The position numbers and the translations under genes were made by a program. Shown here piece by piece: positions 15,927 to 23,679 of a stretch of DNA of 64,000 nucleotides (its first letter is position 1; the number at the start of each line of letters is the position of its first letter). The notes under the pieces are model-generated. The model was not told the origin of the DNA. It worked only from the letters and a program-made list of their open reading frames with translations, and searched no databases. This DNA is from Enterocloster bolteae (GTDB taxonomy: Bacteria > Bacillota > Clostridia > Lachnospirales > Lachnospiraceae): positions 248,001 through 312,000 of the forward strand of contig NZ_CP022464.2 of NCBI RefSeq assembly GCF_002234575.2, written 5' to 3'.

Positions 15927-16847
15927 TTACTCTCCTTTTTGGTAATAATGTTTTCCCGACGCAGCTGGCGCGGAGCTTTTCTTCCTGGCAAACAGCAGCA
16001 CCACAAGGGTTAGTATATAGGGAAGCATCTGTACCAGCTGGGGAGGAATGTTGACTCCCTGCAGTCTGAACTGGAGGCTTTGGGCAAATCCGTACACCAG
16101 GCCTCCCAGCGCCACCCACAGCGGCTTCCAGTTTCCAAGTATCACCATGGACAGGGCGATATAACCTCTTCCTGATACCATGTCTTTGCTGAACATGTTG
16201 ATATCCCCGATGGACAGGTAGGCGCCGCCTATGGCGGCAAGCATGCCGCTGGCCATGACGCAGAGATACTGCATTTTATATACGTTGACTCCCATGGTGC
16301 CCGCCATCTCGGGGTTTTCTCCGATGACCAGGATTCTCAGACCGGCCGGCGTCCTGTATAAGAGGAACCAGAGAAGAAAGACGCAGAGAACCAGGATGTA
16401 GAACAGGGGGGAAATGGTACCAATGATATCCCCAATGACAGGAATTTTTGAAATCACAGGCACACGCAGCATGCCCAGTCCCGCCACCATGCTGGACTTG
16501 CCCTTGGTGCCCCATATCATTTCCAGCAGGACAATGGTAATGCCGGAGGCAAAGATGTTGATGCCCACGCCTGCCAATACATGCTCGCATTTAAAGCCCA
16601 CGGTCAGAGTCACCAGAACCAGACCCATGAGAATACCGGAGAGGGCGGCAAAGAGAAGGCCCATCCAGGCGCTGCCTGTCACATAGGAGCCCACCACTCC
16701 GAAGAAGCTTCCGATGAGCATGATGCCCTCCAGCCCCATATTGATGACTCCGGCCCGCTCTGACAGCATACCGGCCAGGGCGGCAAAGGAAATGGGTATG
16801 GCCACCCGGACCATGCCGGCTAACAGGGAGAGAATCTGTCCGCTCAT
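15927..16847 (-). CDS. nucleoside ABC transporter permease (NupQ/YufQ class)
   Basis: Membrane permease of 306 residues in the BPD_transp_2 family, with the Firmicutes nucleoside-type signatures ERAGVINMGLEGIML (about 30-44) and GVNVYKMQYLCV. It forms a heterodimer with the neighbouring permease. Its ATG overlaps the upstream permease stop by ATGA, which gives translational coupling. With the BMP lipoprotein and double ATPase it makes a complete importer of the NupNOPQ/BmpDEFG type. Confidence 0.92.
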   Translation of the reverse strand: MSGQILSLLAGMVRVAIPISFAALAGMLSERAGVINMGLEGIMLIGSFFGVVGSYVTGSAWMGLLFAALSGILMGLVLVTLTVGFKCEHVLAGVGINIFASGITIVLLEMIWGTKGKSSMVAGLGMLRVPVISKIPVIGDIIGTISPLFYILVLCVFLLWFLLYRTPAGLRILVIGENPEMAGTMGVNVYKMQYLCVMASGMLAAIGGAYLSIGDINMFSKDMVSGRGYIALSMVILGNWKPLWVALGGLVYGFAQSLQFRLQGVNIPPQLVQMLPYILTLVVLLFARKKSSAPAASGKHYYQKGE

Positions 16848-17893
16848 GATGTCACCGCCTTCCTTCTTTTGTACAGATTTTGAATAGCAATTACGATTCC
16901 GGGTGTGGAGATAAACAGTATGATAAGGGCCTGGAGAACGGAGATGAACTCGCCGGGAATGTCCGTCATACGGTTCATGCTGGAGGCACCTGCGTTAAGG
17001 GCTCCGAACAACAGGGCCGAGGCCAGGGTTCCCAGGGGCTGGTTGTGTCCCATGACCGCAATGGCGATACCGCTGAAGCCGTATCCTGTGGTCATGCCGG
17101 ATATGTAATAACCCTGTACGCCCATAACTTCGCAGGCGCCGCCAATGCCTGCCAGGGCGCCGGAAATGAACATGGCTGCCAGCAGGTTTTTCTTATTGTT
17201 GATGCCGGCTGATTCCGCGGCAAATGGGCTGTCCCCTGTCGCCCGCATCTCATATCCCAGCTTTGTCTTGTAGAAAAGGACCCAAAACAGAAATACGGCA
17301 AGGAGGGCAATGAAGATGCCTGTGTTCAGCCTGGTATGGGCTACCAGGGATACCAGCCTTGCGCTGTCTTGTATCTCCTCTGTCCTTACCACCATTCCCT
17401 CTGATTTAAAGGGATTGTTCACCAGGTATTCCACCAGGTACAAAGCCACATAGTTCAGCATGATGGTGATGATGACTTCGCTTATCTGCAGCTTATTCTT
17501 AATCACAGCCGCCAGCATGGCCCATATGCCGCCGAAGATGGCAGCCACCAGAATACATACAGGTATGTGCAGGACGGCGGGCAGTCCCGTGATATAAGTG
17601 CCTGCCAGGGCAGCAGGCAGGGCGCCCGCCAGAATCTGCCCTTCTATACCGATATTGAAGATACCGGCCTTGGACGCCACTGCCATGGCCAGTCCTGCAA
17701 ATATCAGGGGAATGGCTGTGCCGGCAGTCTGGGCCAGGTTATAGGTGCTGCCGAACGCGCCTCCCAGCATGGCGGAGTAAGCTTCCACCGGGGAATACCC
17801 TGCGGCTGCTATGATGATGCCCGCCAATACCAGGGAGATCAGGAAGGAAATCAAGGTAAATGCCATGGTACGGCTTTTCAGATATTTAATCAT
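16844..17893 (-). CDS. nucleoside ABC transporter permease (NupP/YufP class)
   Basis: Membrane permease of 349 residues, partner of the following permease. Family signatures include KAGIFNIGIEGQIL (about 75-88) and MRATGDSPFAAESAGIN. The ATG at 17893 has GGAGG upstream and overlaps the ATPase stop by 8 bases. A longer reading frame would run well into the ATPase gene and is rejected. The order phosphorylase, binding protein, ATPase, permease, permease, V4R points to one transcript. Confidence 0.92.
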   Translation of the reverse strand: MIKYLKSRTMAFTLISFLISLVLAGIIIAAAGYSPVEAYSAMLGGAFGSTYNLAQTAGTAIPLIFAGLAMAVASKAGIFNIGIEGQILAGALPAALAGTYITGLPAVLHIPVCILVAAIFGGIWAMLAAVIKNKLQISEVIITIMLNYVALYLVEYLVNNPFKSEGMVVRTEEIQDSARLVSLVAHTRLNTGIFIALLAVFLFWVLFYKTKLGYEMRATGDSPFAAESAGINNKKNLLAAMFISGALAGIGGACEVMGVQGYYISGMTTGYGFSGIAIAVMGHNQPLGTLASALLFGALNAGASSMNRMTDIPGEFISVLQALIILFISTPGIVIAIQNLYKRRKAVTS

Positions 17894-19412
17894 TGTCTGC
17901 TGCCTCCTTCCGGGCATTGCCTCCCAGCATATAATAGCCCAGTTCTGTTTTGGTAAATGCGCCGGTCTCCTTTTCGGCCACGACTCTGCCCTCATAGAGC
18001 ACCGCAATGCGGTCGGCCAGCTTTATAACCTCATCCAGGTCAGCGGAGATCAGCAGGATGGCGGAACCTGAGTCCCTCATCTGCATGAGATGCTGGTGGA
18101 TGTATTCGATTGCTCCGATATCCACGCCTCTGGTGGGCTGGGCAGCCACAATAATGTTGGACTGGTGAAGGAGCGTGCGCCCGATGATCAGCTTCTGTTG
18201 GTTGCCCCCTGACAGGGAACTGGTGAGCTGGTCGATGCCGTCTGTCCTGACATCAAACTGTTTTATGGTGTCCCTGGCAACCTGTTTGATGCGTCTGATG
18301 TTCAGAAAGCCGTGTTTCACGTATTCGGGCCGGTAATGGTATCCCAGAATGAGGTTTTCCCAATTGGAAAATCCCTTTACAAAGCCGCGTTTGCCGCGCT
18401 CCTCCGGAATGTGGCCCACATAGTCCAGCATCCTGCGGGGAGAGATGGCGGAAACCGGCTGGGATCCGCAGCAGACCTGGCCTGTAAAATGATTCTCAAT
18501 CCCTGTGACCACCTCAATGAGTTCGGTCTGTCCGTTTCCCTCCACGCCTGCAATGCCCAGTATCTCGCCTGCCCTGCATTCCAGGCTGATATCAGTGAGT
18601 ACGGGGCGGCCCTTCTTTTTAAGGCAGATATTCTTAAGACCCAGCTTGACGGGGCCGGACCCATCGTAGGGAACCCGCTGTACATCAAAGGATATGGGTC
18701 GGCCTACCATGAGCTCAGCCAGCTTGTCTTCTGTGGCCTGGGTTGCCGGAAGGGAGGCGATGTTCTCTCCCCTGCGGAGTATGGTGATGTTATCCGCAAT
18801 GGCCAGGGTCTCCTTAAGCTTGTGGGTAATAATGATGATGGTCCTGCCGTCCTTCTTTAGCTGCCTGAGCATGGCAAAGAGCTCCTGCACCTCCTGGGGG
18901 GTAAGGACCGCCGTGGGTTCGTCTAAAAGTATGATGGAAGATTCGTTGTAAAGGGCTTTGAGGATCTCCACCCGCTGTTTTTCTCCCACAGACAGGTTCT
19001 CTATCCTGCTTTCAGGATTCAGATCAAAGTGATACCGGCGGATGAGCGCATCCACCTTTTGGCGGGCTTTGCCGCGATCCAGTAAAATGCCTTTGCGCGG
19101 TTCATGGCCCAGGATGATGTTCTCCGTGATGGTGAGATTGCCTACCAGAACAAAATGCTGGTGGACCATGGATATGCCATAATCTATGGCGTCATGGGGC
19201 GAACGGATGGCTGCCGGGCTGCCGTTAATGAGAATCCGTCCCTTGTTGGCTTTATAAAGGCCGAACAAAATTTTCATCAAGGTGGTTTTGCCGGCGCCGT
19301 TCTCGCCTAAAAGGGAATGTATCTCGCCCTGTTCTACCTTGAGGGATACCTCCTTATTGGCATAGGAGCCGTGAAAGGTTTTGGTAATACCCTGCATCTC
19401 TATTGCATACAT
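17886..19412 (-). CDS. nucleoside ABC transporter ATP-binding protein (NupO/YufO class)
   Basis: Double ABC ATPase of 508 residues. Cassette 1 has GENGAGKTTLMKIL, a signature around LSVGEKQRVEI and Walker B IILLDEPTAVLTPQ. Cassette 2 has GVEGNGQTEL (Walker A lacking the usual lysine, common in this class), LSGGNQQK and a degenerate Walker B VAAQPTRGVDIG. The second site is probably weak or inactive, as in other BMP-type transporters. The start has GGGAGG 6 bases upstream. A stem-loop separates it from the binding-protein gene. Confidence 0.93.
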   Translation of the reverse strand: MYAIEMQGITKTFHGSYANKEVSLKVEQGEIHSLLGENGAGKTTLMKILFGLYKANKGRILINGSPAAIRSPHDAIDYGISMVHQHFVLVGNLTITENIILGHEPRKGILLDRGKARQKVDALIRRYHFDLNPESRIENLSVGEKQRVEILKALYNESSIILLDEPTAVLTPQEVQELFAMLRQLKKDGRTIIIITHKLKETLAIADNITILRRGENIASLPATQATEDKLAELMVGRPISFDVQRVPYDGSGPVKLGLKNICLKKKGRPVLTDISLECRAGEILGIAGVEGNGQTELIEVVTGIENHFTGQVCCGSQPVSAISPRRMLDYVGHIPEERGKRGFVKGFSNWENLILGYHYRPEYVKHGFLNIRRIKQVARDTIKQFDVRTDGIDQLTSSLSGGNQQKLIIGRTLLHQSNIIVAAQPTRGVDIGAIEYIHQHLMQMRDSGSAILLISADLDEVIKLADRIAVLYEGRVVAEKETGAFTKTELGYYMLGGNARKEAADND

Positions 19413-19434
19413 TGGGACCTCCCTGTGTGAAAGG

Positions 19435-19465
19435 AAAGGTGTTGCTTGTGGTAAGCAGCACCTTT
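19435..19465 (-). repeat. intergenic stem-loop after the BMP binding-protein gene
   Basis: Arms of 13 bases, with the AAAGGTG core and one mismatch, flank a 5-base loop between the lipoprotein gene and the ATPase gene. No T tract follows, so it is more likely an mRNA 3'-end stabiliser or weak pause than a full terminator. A similar hairpin with the same AAAGGTGCT core lies after another binding-protein gene at 48473-48505. Confidence 0.7.
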
Positions 19466-19474
19466 CGCAGCCGG

Positions 19475-20599
19475 TTATTTAACTTCGTCTATGGTTGAAG
19501 GAACTGTGATCTCGCCGGAGATGATTTTATCCTTTGCGGTCTGGGCAGCGTCAAGGCTGGCAGGATCAATCTCTACCTTGGAACCTTCGTTTGTGATGCC
19601 CAGTGCGTCCTCCTTAAGTCCGGGTACCATGGTACCACCTTCAAGAGTACCGTCTATGGCTGATTTGATGCCGTCCTTGATGACTACATCAATCTTGCGG
19701 ATAGCCGATAACATGATGTGGTCCGGGTCGATGAGACACTGGTTTACATCTGCGCCGATGGCCTTAAAGGTTCCCTGCTGTGCAGCGTTGAACACGCCCA
19801 GTCCGGAACCGCCGGCAGCGGCAAAAATGACGTCGGCGCCTGCGTCTGCCTCAGCCAGTGCCAGTTCCTTGGCAGTGGTGGTATCGGCAAAGGAGCCTAC
19901 ATATTTGACAATTACCTCCACATCCGGGTTGGCAGCTTTGGCGCCGGCCATATACCCGGCCACGAAGATATTCTGGGATGGGCTGTCCACGCCAACCACC
20001 ATGCCTATTTTGTTGGTCTTTGTGTTAAGGCCCGCAACAGTTCCCACCAGATATGTTTTCTCATTGTCCTTAAACAGGACGCTGGTCACGTTGTCACATC
20101 CTGTCACCTCGCCGTCCACGAACAGGTATCTCTGCTCCGGAAACTCGGAGGCCACCTTCTGGAGGGCTTCTACGGCATCAAAGCCGCCGCCGATGATCAG
20201 GTCGTATTTGCCGGATGCGGAGAGGTCGGTAAAGTTGGCTTCAAATTCAGATATTTCCTTGGGCTCCACCAGCTGATACTCGATTCCGTAATCAGCCTTG
20301 GCAGCTTCCACACCGGCCAGCATGCTGTCATTGAATCCGCCGTCTCCCAGTCCGCCGATGCCGATCATAAGGGCAACCTTGAAAGGCTCTGAGCCGCCGC
20401 TGGGGACGGTCTGACCGTCAGCCGGAGCTTTTGCGTCTGCTTCCTTGGAGGCTGAGCCGTTGGAATCCGTTTCGCCGGAGTCTGCCGCTGTCTGGGTTCC
20501 TGCGTCTGGTGATGAAGCAGCCTTGCCCTGGCATCCGGCCAATGATACGGTCATGGCGGCTGTCAGCGCCAATGCTGTAAATAACTTTAAATGTTTCAT
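19475..20599 (-). CDS. BMP-family nucleoside-binding lipoprotein
   Basis: Extracellular binding lipoprotein of 374 residues. The signal peptide ends SLAGC with the lipidated cysteine at residue 23, a Ser/Ala/Asp spacer follows, and the BMP (PnrA/BmpA) domain begins near residue 73 with FKVALMIGIGGLGDGGFND. BMP proteins of this class bind purine nucleosides. It lies 27 bases downstream of a nucleoside phosphorylase gene, which supports a nucleoside, possibly a 5'-modified adenosine, as ligand. Confidence 0.93.
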   Translation of the reverse strand: MKHLKLFTALALTAAMTVSLAGCQGKAASSPDAGTQTAADSGETDSNGSASKEADAKAPADGQTVPSGGSEPFKVALMIGIGGLGDGGFNDSMLAGVEAAKADYGIEYQLVEPKEISEFEANFTDLSASGKYDLIIGGGFDAVEALQKVASEFPEQRYLFVDGEVTGCDNVTSVLFKDNEKTYLVGTVAGLNTKTNKIGMVVGVDSPSQNIFVAGYMAGAKAANPDVEVIVKYVGSFADTTTAKELALAEADAGADVIFAAAGGSGLGVFNAAQQGTFKAIGADVNQCLIDPDHIMLSAIRKIDVVIKDGIKSAIDGTLEGGTMVPGLKEDALGITNEGSKVEIDPASLDAAQTAKDKIISGEITVPSTIDEVK

Positions 20600-20626
20600 G
20601 ATAGTTTCCTCCTCTGTGTATACCCG

Positions 20627-21496
20627 CTACATGTCCAGGCGGTTCTGTACGGCCTTGGGCATCTCTATAATGTTTTCGCCGCAGTGGCAGTTCATAGTCT
20701 CAGGATTGATGGCAGCCATGGCTTCCAGCATGACCTTTCCCACCACCGGTGCGCATTCCGAATAAATGTCAAAAATGGAGCGTTCCCAGTTGGGATTGAT
20801 TCCCTCGGCCGAATTGCTGATAACATACAGGGCCGCGTAGCAGGCGCCGATGGCCCTGGCCAACGCCGCTTCCGGCATCATGGTCTGTCCGCACACATCG
20901 CAGTGATCCGCGTACATTTTCTGGATTTCAGCAGCTGACTCGAATCTGGGGGCTTCCGCAACGCCGTAGATGCCGGTGCGGAACACACGGCGGAATACGC
21001 CGGAGGCCTTTTCTAAAAGTATCCTGTGCAGGTCGGGACATATGATTTCCCTCATGCGCATGCTGTAGGGGGTGAATTTTCCCAGATAGGACACACGCTT
21101 TGTATAATCAATGAAATCCTGGGGACATATGATGTCGCCCGGCTCCAGCAGGGGATTGATGCCGCCGCCGCTGCCGTCTGCCAGTATGTATTTCACGCCG
21201 GCTTCCCTCAATGCCCAGAAAATGCGCTCGCTGGGAGTGTCATTGTAAGGTGAGAGTCCCTTCCAGCCGTGGAAAGGCACATAAAGTACCTGCCGGGTTT
21301 TGTGATCTGCCGTGATGGAGGCATCCATTTCGTACAGTTTCATGCAGGCGGTGACTCCAAACGGGGTTTCAAATTCCATGTCCCGTTTTAACAGGGTAAT
21401 GCCTTCCATATTTAAATCTTCGGGAAATTCGCATCCCCAGGTTCCTGAGCCACCGATGTGGCAGTACATGGTCTTTGGTATTTCTTTGCAAATCAT
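20627..21496 (-). CDS. mtnP: 5'-methylthioadenosine / purine nucleoside phosphorylase family protein
   Basis: Cytosolic phosphorylase of 289 residues in the PNP/MTAP superfamily, cleaving a nucleoside with phosphate to base plus sugar-1-phosphate. Family features are GSGGGINPLLEPGD, the substrate-site stretch APRFESAAEI (MTAP-type PRFET-AEI) and CGQTMMPEAALARAIG. It is the first gene of the importer operon and has its own promoter. If the substrate is MTA or 5'-deoxyadenosine, the product enters directly at the MtnA step encoded 13 kb away. Plain inosine/guanosine phosphorylase activity is the main alternative. The symbol is tentative. Confidence 0.85.
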   Translation of the reverse strand: MICKEIPKTMYCHIGGSGTWGCEFPEDLNMEGITLLKRDMEFETPFGVTACMKLYEMDASITADHKTRQVLYVPFHGWKGLSPYNDTPSERIFWALREAGVKYILADGSGGGINPLLEPGDIICPQDFIDYTKRVSYLGKFTPYSMRMREIICPDLHRILLEKASGVFRRVFRTGIYGVAEAPRFESAAEIQKMYADHCDVCGQTMMPEAALARAIGACYAALYVISNSAEGINPNWERSIFDIYSECAPVVGKVMLEAMAAINPETMNCHCGENIIEMPKAVQNRLDM

Positions 21497-21502
21497 AACA
21501 TT

Positions 21503-21573
21503 CCCTCACTTATATTTTATTTACCTAGGTTACCGTAATTCTATTAATCCCAAGGTGATTATTCAAGTGAGGG
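21503..21573. repeat. inverted repeat spanning the mtnP-side promoter
   Basis: Nine-base arms CCCTCACTT (21503-21511) and AAGTGAGGG (21565-21573) lie 53 bases apart and flank the minus-strand promoter. The distal arm touches the -35 box and the proximal one covers the ribosome-binding site of mtnP. They could be paired binding sites for a regulator acting through a short loop. Confidence 0.45.
21538..21566 (-). promoter_or_regulatory. promoter of the mtnP-BMP importer operon
   Basis: On the minus strand, TTGAAT (21561-21566) and TAGAAT (21538-21543) are separated by 17 bases, about 35 bases upstream of the phosphorylase start. Confidence 0.7.
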
Positions 21574-21607
21574 GGAGTCGAAAAGAATAGAAAAATGGAG
21601 ATGCCCC

Positions 21608-21636
21608 TTGTATCTGTCTCATATTGAGACTATAAT
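21608..21636 (+). promoter_or_regulatory. promoter of the Fis/AAA+ regulator gene
   Basis: TTGTAT (21608-21613) and a perfect TATAAT (21631-21636) are 17 bases apart. The spacer is occupied by one perfect palindrome, and the -10 box plus start region overlap another, which predicts strong autoregulation. There is no -24/-12 sigma-54 element here. Confidence 0.7.
21616..21630. promoter_or_regulatory. operator-like palindrome A in the regulator promoter
   Basis: The perfect palindrome GTCTCATATTGAGAC fills most of the -35/-10 spacer. It shares the pattern TCTCA-N3-TGAGA with the palindrome at 21635-21649. The centres are 19 bp apart. Confidence 0.68.
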
Positions 21637-21649
21637 CTCATTATGAGAT
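21635..21649. promoter_or_regulatory. operator-like palindrome B in the regulator promoter
   Basis: The perfect palindrome ATCTCATTATGAGAT overlaps the end of the -10 box and the predicted transcription start. It matches palindrome A in the pattern TCTCA-N3-TGAGA, so both are likely bound by the same dimeric protein. Confidence 0.68.
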
Positions 21650-21664
21650 AAATGGGGGAAAGAA

Positions 21665-23317
21665 ATGAAACGATCCGTATTAAGCGCTTGCGCAGCCATT
21701 GTGCAGAAGGAGATTGAATTTTATGCGGGATTTACCTGCCTGGAGTACGATGTGAACGATGAGAATACCATGAGAGTTGCGGGCACAGGCATTTTCAGGT
21801 CCATTATCTATGCCAATGAAAACCAGCCCTACAGCGCCATTGAACAGGCCAAGACGGACAGGAAGCCTGTATTTGTGAGAAACAGGAACAGCAGCATCTG
21901 CCGCAAATGCAGCACCAACCGCATCTGTACGGGAAAGGCAGAGGTGGTGGTGCCCTTGTATATCAGGCAGGCCTTTCTGGGAACTCTGTCCGTGCTGTGC
22001 TATGATGAGAAGATACACAAGGATATGCTGGAACATACAGAATATTATAAAAACCTTGCGGTTCATGTGGGACAGGTCATTACCAGGATTGCGGAGTCAT
22101 ACCTTCTTGAAGATGCCCTGCATGTGACGGAGCACGCCCTTTCCGACCTGGTGGATTCCATGGAGGACGGGGCTGTCCTGATAGAGAACCGGCGGGTGTC
22201 AAAGGTCAACAAGAATGCCCGGATCCAGATGCAGAGAATGGGGATAGGAGAGGAGCTGTTCCGGGAAACGGTGAAGGTCATTAAGAGAAGGAACAGCAAC
22301 TGGCTGGATATGAGGGCGGAGAACAGGAGTATCCGCCTTCACGCAAAGCATCAGATTTTTGATTCTGAGTTCCTTATGGGAAAACGGCTGGAGTATGTTG
22401 TGCTGGAGCAGAATCTTGTGACGGAGCAGAGCTATTTCCAGGATGCCAGCAGGAATCTGTCTCTGGACTACTTTGAGGGAACCAGCGAGGTTCTGACGAA
22501 GATGAAAAAGAACGTGATGAAAATTTCGGAAATAAGCCGTTACATGGTCATACAGGGGGAGAGGGGACTGGGCAAGGAGATGTGGGTAAAGGCCATACAT
22601 AACAGCGGGCGCTATGCCCAGCAGGAGCTGGTGATTTTTGACTGCAATGCATTTTCGGACCTGAATTTTGCCAACCAGGTATTTGACGAGGAGACCGGCA
22701 TATTCTGCGGCAGGGATATTACCGTGTGCTTAAAGGAGATTCCCAGGCTTCCTTACTGGCTTCAGCTAAAGCTGGCGGATAACATTACCCTGCTGGAAAA
22801 CCACAACATCCGCCTCATTGCCACCACCCTGGAGGACCTGTCTAAGATGGCTGACCACAACGCGTTTTCCAAGCGTCTCTTTAACCTGTTTTATCCCGCT
22901 ATCCTGTGTATTCCGCCAATCAGGGAGAGGGATATGGATATAGACTACTATATTCAGAAGTATCTGATTTACTATCAGGATTTTGAGAAAAAGAAGGTTG
23001 CCTGCAGCTCCAGGGCCCTTACCATGCTTAAGAACCATTCGTGGCCTGGCAATTTCAAACAGATGGAACAGGTCTTAAGCTACCTTATATCCATAAACAC
23101 CAGCGGAATCATCACGGAAGAGGACGTGCTTCGGCTTCCTGATTTTAAACAGAACGACGGGCCCTTTAACCTGAAGGAGCAGGAACGGCAGCTGATACAG
23201 AAAGCGCTGCAGCGTTTTACAGGTCCCTACGGCAAGCAGGCCGCGGCAGATGCCCTGGGTATCAGCAAGGCTACGTTATACCGTAAGATACAGGAATACC
23301 GCCTGGATGAAGCATAG
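21665..23317 (+). CDS. Fis-type transcriptional regulator with GAF and degenerate AAA+ domains
   Basis: Regulator of 550 residues related to sigma-54 activators. An N-terminal GAF-like sensor contains CRKCSTNRIC (near 78-88), a cysteine cluster suited to metal or redox sensing. A PAS-like linker follows. The AAA+ core keeps GERGLGKE (Walker A) but lacks the GAFTGA loop, and Walker B reads CLKEIPRLP where LDEI is expected. The C-terminal Fis helix-turn-helix (AAADALGISKATLYRKIQE) is intact. It therefore probably works with sigma-A RNA polymerase as a repressor or activator, not by remodelling sigma-54. Its divergent position suggests it controls the mtnP importer operon and itself. Confidence 0.88.
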   Translation: MKRSVLSACAAIVQKEIEFYAGFTCLEYDVNDENTMRVAGTGIFRSIIYANENQPYSAIEQAKTDRKPVFVRNRNSSICRKCSTNRICTGKAEVVVPLYIRQAFLGTLSVLCYDEKIHKDMLEHTEYYKNLAVHVGQVITRIAESYLLEDALHVTEHALSDLVDSMEDGAVLIENRRVSKVNKNARIQMQRMGIGEELFRETVKVIKRRNSNWLDMRAENRSIRLHAKHQIFDSEFLMGKRLEYVVLEQNLVTEQSYFQDASRNLSLDYFEGTSEVLTKMKKNVMKISEISRYMVIQGERGLGKEMWVKAIHNSGRYAQQELVIFDCNAFSDLNFANQVFDEETGIFCGRDITVCLKEIPRLPYWLQLKLADNITLLENHNIRLIATTLEDLSKMADHNAFSKRLFNLFYPAILCIPPIRERDMDIDYYIQKYLIYYQDFEKKKVACSSRALTMLKNHSWPGNFKQMEQVLSYLISINTSGIITEEDVLRLPDFKQNDGPFNLKEQERQLIQKALQRFTGPYGKQAAADALGISKATLYRKIQEYRLDEA

Positions 23318-23334
23318 GACAGAGCGGGGGAGGA

Positions 23335-23382
23335 CAACAAAAAAGTCCGACCCCGCAGCTTCCAATATCTGCAAAATCAGAC
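23335..23382 (-). terminator. G-U-rich terminator of tRNA-Lys copy 2
   Basis: The minus-strand RNA forms a 14-bp mismatch-free stem (23382-23369 with 23358-23345) with several G-U pairs, then TTTTTTGTTG. Compared with copy 1, one G-U became A-U and one C-G became a U-G pair, so pairing is preserved. Confidence 0.83.
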
Positions 23383-23389
23383 CTTTTAG

Positions 23390-23462
23390 TGCGCCTTCAG
23401 GGACTCGAACCCTGGACAAATAGATTAAGAGTCTACTGCTCTACCAACTGAGCTAAAGGCGC
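23390..23462 (-). tRNA. tRNA-Lys(CTT), copy 2
   Basis: Identical in its 72-nt body to the copy at 15090-15162: acceptor GCGCCTT/AAGGCGC, anticodon CTT, discriminator A, no encoded CCA. The trailing terminator is also homologous, while the promoter region differs outside its core elements. Confidence 0.97.
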
Positions 23463-23507
23463 ATTTTTTTCATTTTGTTGTGCAGCTGTCTCAACAGCAC
23501 GTTCGCC

Positions 23508-23536
23508 ATTATATCGCCTAAAAAGCAAAATGTCAA
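23508..23536 (-). promoter_or_regulatory. consensus promoter of tRNA-Lys copy 2
   Basis: On the minus strand a perfect TTGACA (23531-23536) and a perfect TATAAT (23508-23513) are separated by 17 bases, as at copy 1. Confidence 0.92.
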
Positions 23537-23620
23537 CACTTTTCGAGAAAAAATCTTTGGAAATTTTTTTGCCGGGAGTTTCATGGTTTTTAGCTGTGGC
23601 TCCTTTTGGAATCCCTGCGT

Positions 23621-23659
23621 CCGCGGCTGCCTGTTCCTGTGAGAAACAGACAGCTGCGG
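23621..23659 (-). repeat. strong hairpin downstream of the trmB-linked small gene
   Basis: A 17-bp stem with one mismatch and two G-U pairs (minus-strand sense) closes a 5-base loop, 21 bases after the stop of the 53-residue protein. There is no adjacent T tract. It may define the 3' end of the trmB transcript ahead of the tRNA promoter. Confidence 0.6.
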
Positions 23660-23679
23660 ATGTGTCCTCTTTTGGGAGG

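Noticed and set aside
21497..21664. Sigma-54 promoter for the mtnP operon, suggested by the NtrC-like regulator
   Set aside because: No TGGCAC-N5-TTGC element was found; both directions have ordinary -35/-10 boxes with 17-bp spacing.
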